A DNA stretch of 64,000 nucleotides. Origin: Parus major (lineage: Eukaryota > Chordata > Aves > Passeriformes > Paridae). The notes under the pieces are model-generated. The model saw nothing but the letters and a program-made list of their open reading frames with translations. It was not told the DNA's origin and ran no database searches. Each line of letters starts with the position of its first letter. Position 1 is the stretch's first letter. The stretch lies in the NCBI RefSeq assembly GCF_001522545.3, contig NC_031774.1:19992749-20056748 (forward strand), given 5' to 3'. A program made the translations under genes and the position numbers. Positions 27,540-36,653 of this stretch are shown one piece after another.

Positions 27540-27880
27540 CTGGCCTTTTCACAGAACATGAAATTAATTAAATAACAAGACCAAAGCATTTCTCTGCCTC
27601 AATTACTCAATTTTTCCCTGAAAGTGATAGAATATAATTATGCTCACATATGTAAGAAGCAAAATCTATTAATCAGTTAATCAGGCCACACATCAATAGA
27701 GCTTCTAATGCTGTGCATCCAGAGGTGCTTCACCAAAAGGCAAATTAGAAACTAAGCTAATTATGAATTATTTTAATAAATTGCTTGTATGCCTGGATTT
27801 AAAGGAGATATATGTATGCCAATGTATCAAATTATCATGAGTGTGGGAACCCCAAAGCTATCATGAGCTGCAGCTGGAAA
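27540..27880. promoter_or_regulatory. Possible conserved non-coding element
   Basis: This 340-base stretch has many homeodomain-type cores (TTAATTAA near 27,564, ATAATTATG near 27,636, paired TTAATCAG-like words near 27,670-27,685, CTAATTATGAATTA near 27,758-27,771), a CATATG E-box and a CAGCTG E-box near 27,870. It lacks the homopolymer runs and decayed look of the surroundings. Conservation cannot be judged from one sequence, so this is inference from composition only. Confidence 0.25.
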
Positions 27881-28392
27881 CTTCAAAAATAGAGGAGGCT
27901 ATGGATTGTTTTTATCTGAATCTAGAAAAAATCTGAAAGCTCCTGGATTTTGAAGATCCCAGTAGAAATCTAACCCTGCAAGTCAAAGAGGAGGAAGAAA
28001 GTAAAACACATTAACCATGTAAACTTCCTAATGATTACCAGCATATCAGATACTTTCAAAGTTCTAAAATTTAATATAAAAGGAAAAGAAAAAGGGTTTA
28101 ATGGCTATGAAAAATAAAAGCTTACTACAGGATTGAAGCTAAGTAGGTCACTTCATATATGCCCTGATATGAACACAGACTGAAGCCAAGTACATGAGTG
28201 AACATCAAAAAGCCCCTGCATTTTCCTTTCCAGCTATGTAATAACTGTGCCATGCTGCCATACCCCAAATGTGAAGTTGTTACTGTACCACCATTCCGGT
28301 GCAGGACTGGTGCAGAGATTTTTTGAATGGTGCCTACAGATTTAATAACAATTTGCTTTTATGTAAGCATACCATGTTGTCTTCAATGTAAT

Positions 28393-28418
28393 TAAAAAAA
28401 AAACAAAAACAAAAAAAG
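28393..28418 (+). repeat. A-rich tract
   Basis: A runs broken by single C bases. Simple sequence with no associated element seen. Confidence 0.85.
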
Positions 28419-28871
28419 GTTTAGAATTTCTATTGCTTGAATAGTTATAATTTACCAGAAGATTTGTTCATTCTACATGAGGAAAAATAATTGTAAACTG
28501 CAGTCTTCATAATTCCCTGAAGTACTTAGGAGAGCTATGCAGTCAAGGCAATAAAATGTTGTAAAATATCATTATTTATATGAGAAAGAAAATAATTTTA
28601 CTCTCTGTGGTACTTGGATATCATCAACTTTGTGTCTTTTGATTATATTGGCATGCTAAGCACCACATAGTCTCACTCCTGTCAGCCCTGCTTTTAGCCC
28701 TCAGTGCCTCCTTACCCTTTCCAAGACAGTGAGCACTTATAAATGGCTCTGACACCTTCCCATTGCTCTACTTTGTCTGATAAGGTGGTGAAAGCTGCCC
28801 CAGGCATGTGACCAGACTTTCAGAGCACAGGAAAGGATGACTCAGGAAATGTAACACCTTGTCTGATGGGG

Positions 28872-28887
28872 AAAAAAAAAAAAAAAA
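28872..28887 (+). repeat. A16 homopolymer
   Basis: Sixteen uninterrupted A. No retrocopy body can be recognised upstream of it. Confidence 0.9.
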
Positions 28888-30479
28888 GTAGAATGGAGAA
28901 AAGGAAGGTGAACAAAATCTGGGACAATTTAATATTTTGCTGTATGTCACAGAGGCATAGAGCCCTTTGTATCTCTCATCTAAGATTTTCAAGGAGAAAT
29001 TTCTTACAGCAGCTTACATTAAAATATCAGTTTATCATCTCTATAGACTGTAGACTCAAGTGAAAAATCATATATTGTCCCAAAATTGTTCCATTGTTTT
29101 TGGAATATATTTTTCCCAAATGCAATTTTTTTTTTCTGGCTAGGCAGTTTCATAACATGTTATACTAATGTTCTCAACTGAAATATTTCAAATAATTACC
29201 AAAGTAATTGTTTTAGCATTGTAATTTTTCTAGCCCTGGGTTGCATGTGAAACACATTTTCCTTTTCTACTTTCATTCATGTAATACTTTTTGGTTTTTA
29301 CTAAGTACCTTACCAAAGGTACTTAAATTACACTTTCCTCATTTTTTTGATTTTTATCACCAGAATTGTTCCTTCAAAGTGGAAAAGATGAATGACTTAT
29401 GATCAAAAATCATAAATAAATAACAGGCTTTGTCAAAACAAACAGCAGCTGTAGTAGTCATGGTATATTGGTACCAGCCTATGAGAAAATTGTTACACTG
29501 TTGGAACAATTCATGGACTCAAGGGTAGGAGTAGAAAATGAAAACTGCTAGAGGGTGTAGAAAGAAAACAGACTTGGGGATATCAGAAAGCAAGTTACAT
29601 TTGGAATTTATTATACCCAGCTGGAAGAAGCTAAAGAAAAACCTAAGTCCTGAAGATTGCCACAGCTTCATTTACAGGGCCATTAAAAGTTTAATTTACC
29701 TTAGGCAATGGTTTTTAAATTGCAAATTGGAACAAGGCACTGATATTTTAAATTTGTACCATTGCTTTGCACTCATCAAAGGTGGTATCAAATCTCTTGA
29801 GTCCTTTGCATGACGCAAATACCACCATTTTCATAGAATATTTTTCAGAAACTTATATACTTCTGGTTTGCATCTGATGACATGAAAGATATGAGGATGC
29901 ATAACACAAAATATAAACACAAACCTGGCTGGATTTCATGTAAATGTCAGTCTAGCCGCAAAATCTGAAGTAAGAGTGGTTATCCACTCAAGGCATTCAA
30001 ATCTAGAGGTAAAACTTAGAGTAAGAACCAGAATTGATAACAAATACATTATATCAAAACATATAAATATTCAATGGTATGGCTTAAAATTAACAGCTAG
30101 TCAAGTTTGTTCTTTCTAAGGCCCTTTCTGCAAGTTTGAACATTTGATAAACTGTGGTGAGCAAAGCACCCCTAGTGGAACACCTTAAAACACTGATGTC
30201 TCACCAATCTACTGTAAATTCTCTAATTAACTGTTCTTATTCTGTTCTAGTTCATAAATGACAAAATCAGCAGCTGCTGAACTGCAGTTCTAATAAGTCA
30301 CTAGTGCTTGTAGCAAACTCTGTGACAGGCTTTACATAATTTTGTAACATTTAGTAGTTTTATTATTTATCATTAGTATTCATTTATTTGTGACAGTATT
30401 TATTCTACCTTAACCATGTACCATGCTGTTAAAGACAATTACAGGAGCCTAGTTTCAATTTTTATATACAGTGCAGTAC

Positions 30480-31130
30480 ACAAACAGGTGCCTTTTCCAC
30501 CATTACCTTGATCTTGAAGGCCTGTGGTCATTTCTTGTCTAGAAGCACTCCTTCAGCCTTTGAACCTCCCATCACTGAGGTCCCCAGACACTAGATATGA
30601 CTTCAAAGCCTAGCTTGCTACCAATCTGAGGATTTTTTTATGGCAAGGAATCTCTCAGCCCCCAGGAGTGACCTTGGGAGGAGCCCCTACAAGGGAGATC
30701 CTGGCATGCAGCCTGCTGACATGCAGGAGAGCTCAGCAGACCCCGGGCTATCTGCTGTTTATAAAGTGAGATGATTCATTTGTATTTGCATATCAACAAG
30801 ACATCTGGGTCACTGATCCAGACTGCCCTTGGCTACCATGCTGCCATCCACCCCCAAAGTCCAGAGTAAGCTGGATATGTGGCAATCACCACCCCCACTG
30901 ATGGTTATGGCTTGAGCAGGACAGTGGAAGGCACACCATTGCTGTCTCTCTTCCTGGAGCTGTTCCAAGGATGAATGGGGTAATTACAGTTTCAATGTCC
31001 AACTGAGACTCAGCAAGTGAGAGATGATGAATGTGTGGGCCAACATCTAAGGAACAAGGAACCCTCAAGAGAGTGGAAAGATCTGAATGTTTTATTGTAA
31101 TCAATATTTCTTATGAAATAGTATGAAAGC
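30480..31130. other. GC-raised block with TATA and octamer words
   Basis: This block is clearly richer in G and C than its surroundings. It carries a TATA-type word TTTATAAAG (30758-30766) and an octamer ATTTGCAT (30784-30791) 18 bases apart. I see no open frame resembling a known protein. It could be an unrecognised old LTR or other repeat, since it directly precedes an LTR fragment, or a local regulatory element or promoter. No terminal repeats or target duplication were found. Confidence 0.35.
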
Positions 31131-31230
31131 TGTTTGAGAAATGGCTGGAATTTGTCTGCTGTTGAGACCAATATGCTAATAGTCCAGGGGAAAAAAGCCA
31201 TACAGAATCACAGATCCACCAGAGTCATAT

Positions 31231-31487
31231 TGCTGTGGTTTAGCCCCAGATGGCAACTGAGTCCCACGCAGGTGCTTTCCCACTCCTGCCCCCCACCAGC
31301 GCAAAGAGGGAGAGAATTGCAAGACAAAAAATGAAAAAATTCATGGATTTAGATAAAAAACTGTTTAAGAGGTAAGGGCAAGCAAAGCCAAACAAGGAAT
31401 TCACTCCCCACTTCCCATGGGAAGGCAGGTTTTCGGCCAACCCCAGGAAAGGGGATCACACGTAACAGCTCCTGGGAAAGACAAAGG
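31231..31487 (-). mobile_element. Truncated avian ERV LTR (R-U5 end), minus strand
   Basis: Read on the minus strand, this is the 3' part of an LTR common in bird genomes. It has a segment with AAACTG and a TTTATCT-like word, a T-rich stretch, a CTCTCCC and GGTGGGGGG region, and a terminus reading GGGGCTAAACCACAGCA. The family normally carries a TATA-containing U3 part, which is absent here: recognisable sequence stops near 31,487 and unique DNA follows. The outer boundary at 31,231 is sharp. No viral gene lies on either side, so this is an old, broken LTR relic. The family assignment (probably ERVL-like) is from memory and needs a repeat-library search. Confidence 0.7.
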
Positions 31488-33294
31488 CAGAGTACTTTCT
31501 GATCCAACTCCATAGACACATGTCACAAAATTGATCACAGTCCATAAAAAAATTGACCACCAGTGATAATGAAAATTTATGAAAACTAGATCTTTTAAAA
31601 ATCAGTAGTAAAAAAATCAATTGAGTTGAACACCCATCTAGGTCTGAGTAAATATATATTAGTACAGTCCTGATTACTTAATGCCATTTAATTCAGTGAA
31701 CTTTACTTAATTTTTTACTGACCTAAGATGTAATGAACTTACATAAGTGATTCTGAAACATATTTTGTTCCTGACTATACTGGTATAAATCAAGAGCAAC
31801 TTCAGAAAATTCAACACCAAGATCAACTTTAGAGAAGTCAGCATCAAATTTATGAAGCTGTTATTAAGAGCAAATTCCTTTTCATTTGTTGCCATCATTC
31901 ACCATTTAATGTTTTGATGTCATTTACATGCAGAGCTGAGACGCTAGGAAGATGTTCATCACCCTCATTTACAATTATATATTTAATTACCTTTGCTGAG
32001 AGTTCCAGATGAATAGCATGGTTGAATTAAATTTCTTCATAATGAGATAGACATGTTTAAGTCCCCAAAAAATTTAATGTCATCTGTAATTTACTGTCAA
32101 AATACATGACACATAGAAGTTCAATCATTTTGTTTTCAGGTTATACATAGCTTTTAGGATCTTTGTGAATCCTGAATAAATCGTTTACTGCTCTATGAGG
32201 CTGCAAGCAATCTGGTACAAACATTTATAGAAAAAAAAAATCATATTTACAGGGAATATTCTCAAAAATTCTGTGAAGATCAGTGCTGTCCTTATCCTCT
32301 AAAGTATAAGGATGGAAGACAGAAGGTCTCTGTGTGGTCATTGCACTTCAGCTTCTCCTTTGAGTGGTGGCTTCCTTGTGGGTTCTCATTCATAAATTAA
32401 GTTGAATCTTTAAGTCACCTATATAACAAGAGAAATCTTCATTCCAGCTTCTCATTCCTCACCCCTTATGGGTTAAATTCACACCTACTCAGTTATCTAC
32501 AGTTATTCTAGTGCTTAAATTGTCCTTCAGCTTAATCAGTTTTCTCCATCTCCAATGTTTATCTTGTGAGATATTCATAGTGAACAATCCTCTCCTCTCT
32601 CAGTCTTAGCTTTACTTGGTTAAACATCACAGTTTTCCAGTCCCAAAAACAGGTTATGTCTTCTCTTGATAATTTTATTTGTTCTTCTCTTTACCTCCTC
32701 TTTGAATTTAGCAGCCGTGGACACTTGCTCTGGATGCATTCTTACTGGTACAGTGGTATCAATATTTCTCTGCTGGTTCTCAAACTATTTTGCCTGTTAG
32801 AGTCTGAAACTATATTTGATTTTTGAAAGCAGCTTGCTTTTAAAAGACAGTTTAGTCTTTTGTAACTGCATTCCCCCGTGTTGGAACACACATTGTAGAA
32901 CAATCTATGATAATAATTAATATATATTATATTAATATATAATTAATATTAATAATCTAATCTTTTAAATCTATGATTAAAAAGTAATAGATCTGAAACT
33001 GTATTACCATGTATTTAAACTTACATAGTGCATGAATTTTTTTAAGAGATTCTTTTTAGCAGGACTATAATGTACTTAAATAAGGTGTTTATTAACACTG
33101 AGACAAAATTTGCTCAACAAACTTTACATAGCATGTAGTGAGTGTCCAGCCTCAGACAAAATTTTAAGTGGACTAGTTTTATGATTTTTGAACAAATATT
33201 TTATGATATTGCTCTTTTCCATATGATTTCAGCACTTCTGCCAGCTACAGTACTTTGGATCATAGAATTGCAGCATTTTTTATTAATTAACTGT
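31488..33294. other. Unique AT-rich non-coding DNA
   Basis: Nothing gene-like is seen between the two LTRs. An AT-only stretch near 32.9 kb is listed separately. The poly(A) at 32,231-32,240 is simple sequence. Confidence 0.55.
32909..32957. repeat. AT-only segment with imperfect inverted symmetry
   Basis: Nearly 50 bases made almost entirely of A and T, built from overlapping TTAATATAT words. Several partial palindromes are present but no single long perfect one, unlike the element at 1315-1356. Confidence 0.75.
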
Positions 33295-33299
33295 TAACC
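33295..33299 (+). repeat. Target-site duplication, left copy (TAACC)
   Basis: The five bases directly before the solo LTR are TAACC, identical to the five bases directly after it (34714-34718). A 5-bp duplication is the usual integration footprint of several ERV classes, including ERVL. Confidence 0.85.
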
Positions 33300-34713
33300 C
33301 GTCATGGGGTGACTTTACCTTTAAGGTGGTTGTGAGAGCTAAGGAAGTTGAAGTTGCTGGAGACTGAAAGGAGTCTCTTCTCCTGACCAATTATTGGTCA
33401 TTACTAGGAATTGACAGCAGTTTTAACCATTGAAAAGGGAGATCAACTTGTGAACCCTACCTTAAGATGTAAAGTCAAGGCACTTTGGTTCTCTTTGTTT
33501 CCTGGCTGTGAAAAGTAACAGAGCTCCAGGCCTCCCACTCTCTGCCCAGCCATATGGCCGGGCGGGGACAGGGCTGGGCCTGCTGCAGCTCCCGGCCGGG
33601 AGATGGGGCCTGCAGGGCTTGCCCTGGGCTCTGGCCAGGCCGGGCCGGTCCCTGGCTCGGCTGCAGTGACAGAGTTCACCGGGAAAGAAGGAGAAAAAGT
33701 TCTGGACCTGTGGTGGGCTAAAGCGGCGACTACACTTTCCAGAACAGCCATGAGGAATCTTCTATCAAAGACAGCTCCTGCTTCGGCAGAGGTCACAGAA
33801 CCATCTACAAACCCTGGGCAAGATTTTAAACTTTTCATTACTCAGATGAGACTTGCAGATTAATTCTTTTATCCAGACAGAGAAAAAGAGAGTGATCAAC
33901 ATGTGAAGAGACTTTATAAAACTATCAGAGACAGTAAAGAAAAGAATTAAGTTTCAGAAAAAGTAGAGAATAAGAAGATGTGTTTATGAGATGAAATACC
34001 TTTCTGTTGAAGCTATGGAAATGGACAATAAAGTCTTGAAAAAACTCCTTTAATTCATGACAGTATATAGGGAGGAATAGAGTGTTCAAAGCGTAAATTT
34101 CGAGTAAAAAGTAGAGTGATTGTGATACAGTGAAGTGCTAGAAACAGTGAAGCGAAAATTTGAAGCCTTGGGAAGCAATGAGAAAACTGTTTTCTAGTGA
34201 AGCTCACAGAGACAGATGAAGAAGACTTTTGCCTTTGAATAACTCATCCTTAAAATGACATCCCTAGACTCATGGCCCATACACACCTCAGAGTGATGTG
34301 AAAATGGGAGGAGTGGGCTCTGATAACAGCAGTTCTGGGCAGCTGACATCAAGGCAATAGAAAACTATAACAAAAATAGTTTTCTTGTGAGAAACTCCAT
34401 AAATTAACAGTAAGAGACTTCTATTTCTCTACAAAGACTGGTGAAAAGACTGTAGCAGGAATTGAGACTGTTTTAACCATAAAAGTTCCAAAGTTTTTGT
34501 CTCTGTTGTCATGTGAACAAGGGAATAGTGGGTAGTGGGAGATAAAAAGGGGGTTTCTGGAAGTTTATTCTGGTGTTCTTATTATTGTAGTTTGTTAATA
34601 AACTTTCTTTATTCCTTTTAAGTTTTATGCCTGTTTTGCTCTTGTTCTAATCCATATCTCACAGCAAGAAATAAGTAATCTTTTTTTTTAGTTACTGATT
34701 TAAAACCATGACA
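33300..34713 (+). mobile_element. Solo LTR of a passerine-type ERV
   Basis: This is a complete 1,414-bp LTR. It begins with CGTCATGG and ends with CCATGACA, an 8-bp terminal inverted repeat with one change (the expected first T is C). It is flanked by identical TAACC duplications. A TATA-like GATAAAAAGG lies near 34,541 and a polyadenylation-type AATAAA at about 34,599, placing U3, R and U5 in plus orientation. A GC-rich core (about 33,540-33,740) resembles the variable central part of related songbird LTRs as I remember them. Only one LTR is present, with no gag, pol or env next to it, so the provirus was removed by recombination between its LTRs. Reading frames within it (33443-33838 minus, 33603-33863 plus) are incidental. 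The exact family name is not certain. Confidence 0.85.
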
Positions 34714-34718
34714 TAACC
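34714..34718 (+). repeat. Target-site duplication, right copy (TAACC)
   Basis: The five bases directly after the CATGACA end of the LTR repeat the TAACC found before its start, fixing both ends of the insertion. Confidence 0.85.
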
Positions 34719-34828
34719 TTAAAGGAAGTTTGAGCAATTATGGTGATTTGTTCATATGTAAAACATTTTTTTTACTCTATTTAAATCTATTTAAAACTGT
34801 GTTAATGCTTTACTTTGTGTGATCTCAT

Positions 34829-35456
34829 TAAGGGCTCTCTGGCCAAGCTGGCAAAGAAAAACACTTGGTGCTGAGTGCTCAGAATCCACAGTGACATTAC
34901 AAATGGGGTTAACTTTGGACTGGAAACATGGCAGGATGACTTGCTCAACTGGAGTGCTGCAATGGGTGGCTACAAATAGGGTTGAGTATTTATGGATAAC
35001 AATCAGGGGAAGCAAGGCCAGCAAGGCAGATATCCCCCTGGGACTGTGTTATAGACTGCCCAACCAGAATGAAAAGACAGATTAAATACTCTATGGGCAA
35101 CTGGGAAAAAAATGTCACCAATCCCTAGGCCTTATTCTCATTGGGGACTTCATCTTATTAAATGTCTGCTGGAAGTACAAGACAGCAGAGAGAAAGCAGT
35201 CCAGGAGGTTCCTGGAGTGTAGCAGACAACTTCCTGACAGCTGGTGAGTGAACCAACTCGGGAAGGTGTCCTGCTGGACCTGTGTGTGAACAGGGAAGGA
35301 CTGCTGGGTGATGTGACAGTTGGAGGCCGTCTTGGACACAGTGATCATCAAATGATAGACTTCTTCCAGACAGCAGACCTTGTCCTGTTTATGAGACTGG
35401 CTGACAGAGTCCTTTGGGAGGCAATCTTGAAGGGCAAAGGAGTCCAAGAGGGCTAG
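34829..35456 (+). pseudogene. CR1 endonuclease domain remnant
   Basis: Frames on the plus strand give recognisable pieces of the CR1 apurinic-type (EEP) endonuclease: GLCYRLPNQNEKTD (about 35,032-35,083), a GDF motif at 35,143-35,151 where the usual asparagine after GDF is isoleucine, then EPTREGVLLDLCVNREG and LGHSDHQMI with the catalytic SDH (near 35,340). Stops and frame changes separate them, for example the stop after NEKTD. The N-terminal part of the domain is missing. In an intact element this enzyme nicks target DNA; here it is dead. Confidence 0.9.
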
Positions 35457-36130
35457 ACATGCATCAAGAAGGATATTTTAAAGGTACAGGATCAGGCTGT
35501 CCACATGTTCCAAAAGCTGAGACAGTGAACAAGACCAACCTGTCTTAACAAAGAACTTTGGCTAGAACTCAGGGAAAAAGTTTATAACAATTGGATGAAG
35601 GGGCAGGCAACTCAGGAAGAGTACAAAGATGTTGTGAGGTTGTGGTTGGGCCAAAGCCCAGCTAGAATTTAATCTGGCTGCTGCTGTAAAGGAAAACAAT
35701 TTATTTTTTTTTTTAATAATACATCATCAGCAAAAGGAGATCTACAGAGAATTTCCATCCTTTATTGGATGAAGGGAAAAACCCAGTGACAAAGGAAGAG
35801 GAAAAGGTTGAGGTACTTAATGCCTTCTTTGACTCAGTTTTTAATAGGAAAACCAATTGTTTTCAAGTTCTTAGCCCCCTGACCTGACAACTGAGACAGA
35901 AGGTAGAAACAGGGAACATAATGAAACCCAAATAATCCAAGAGAAAATAGTCAGCACCCTGTTGCTCCTCTTAGACACGCACAAGTCTATGGGTCCAGAT
36001 GGAATCCACCCAAAGGTACTGAGAGAGCTGAGGGAACAGCTCACCAAGCCACTTTTAATCATTTACCAGGAGTCCTGAGTCACCAGCGAGATCCCAACTG
36101 ACGGGAAGTCATCAAATATGATGCCCACTT
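35457..36130 (+). pseudogene. CR1 linker and early RT region remnant
   Basis: This is the segment between endonuclease and reverse transcriptase. It includes words matching the CR1 pattern of a conserved aspartate-rich stretch (around 35,960-36,030, where the translation gives MGPDGIHPK with RELR downstream). Multiple stops break it, and a T/A-rich insertion lies near 35,700-35,720. It is not functional. Confidence 0.8.
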
Positions 36131-36400
36131 ACAGGAGATGTTGGAAGGAGGATCCAGAGAACTATGAGCCTGTCAGCCTGACCTTGGTGCCAGGGAGGGC
36201 CATGGAGCAGATCATCCTGAGTGCCATCACATGGCAGATACAGGACAACCAGAGGGTCAGGCCCAGCCAGTGCAGGTTTATGAAAGACAGGTCCTGCCTG
36301 AGCAACCAGATCTCCTTATGAGAGGGTGACCCATTTAGTAGATGAGGGAAAGGATGTTGTCTGCCTGGACTTTAGTAAAGCTTTTGATAGCATTTCCTGG
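36131..36400 (+). pseudogene. CR1 reverse transcriptase remnant, cut after motif A
   Basis: Plus-strand frames show EDPENYEPVSLTLVPGRAME, followed by a stretch with the CR1 pattern of a phenylalanine or glutamine-rich template-contact region, and then, in another frame, CLDFSKAFDS (about 36,361-36,393). This is RT motif A with its catalytic aspartate. The sequence then leaves the RT for 3' UTR sequence, so the FADD catalytic motif (motif C) is absent. A frame break lies at about 36,320. Confidence 0.9.
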
Positions 36401-36653
36401 AGGAAGTGGGCTCAAGTTGTGCCAGAGGAAGGCTAGATTGCATATTATGAAAAAATTGCTTCACTGAAGCAAGTCGAGGCAGTGGAACAGGCTGCCCAGG
36501 GAAGTGGTGGAATTCCTGGAAAAGCTCTTAAAGACAGGTAGATATGACACTTAGGGACACGGTTTAGTAATGAGCATGGCACTGCTGAACTAATGGTTGG
36601 GCTTGATGATCTTAGAGGTCTTTTCCAAAATTCAAGATTCTATCATTCTGTGA

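Larger units (their letters stand above)
23830..30480. other. Unique AT-rich non-coding DNA
   Basis: No gene is recognised; reading frames are under 95 codons. The stretch contains several homopolymer tracts and one motif-rich segment, listed separately. A CTCF-like word at 30166-30178 is discussed among the rejected items. Confidence 0.55.
34829..36653 (+). mobile_element. CR1 LINE, 5'-truncated and internally deleted
   Basis: A non-LTR retrotransposon of the CR1 family, the dominant LINE of birds. It starts inside the endonuclease domain and ends with the CR1 3' UTR and terminal ATTCTATCATTCTGTG (to about 36,653), a decayed form of the family's short terminal repeat. The usual protein is about 900 residues or more; here only fragments survive in shifting frames (next entries). 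After reverse transcriptase motif A the sequence jumps, near 36,400, straight to the 3' UTR, so motifs B to E and the C-terminal part are gone. The element lies just 3' of the solo LTR, separated by about 110 bases, and is much richer in GC than its flanks. It cannot move by itself. Confidence 0.92.

Noticed and set aside
28872..28887. Poly(A) runs (also 52,915 and 26,881 as poly(T)) as tails of processed pseudogenes
   Set aside because: No gene-like sequence was recognised next to any of them and no target duplications were seen.
30166..30178. GCACCCCTAGTGG as a CTCF site
   Set aside because: The CCACTAGGGG core is good on the minus strand, but the following positions (TGC in place of GCR) depart from the consensus. 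A single weak word without binding data is not enough.
31201..31215. ACAGAATCACAG resembling a reversed CR1 terminal repeat
   Set aside because: The adjoining sequence is not CR1; it borders the LTR fragment.
33241..33275. ATCATAGAATTG resembling the reverse complement of a CR1 tail
   Set aside because: Only a few bases match and no CR1 UTR sequence follows on the proper side.
33443..33838. 131-codon minus-strand ORF rich in alanine and proline
   Set aside because: It lies wholly in the GC-rich core of the solo LTR, antisense to the element, where stops are rare.
35115..35447. 110-codon minus-strand ORF
   Set aside because: It is the antisense shadow of the CR1 endonuclease sequence.
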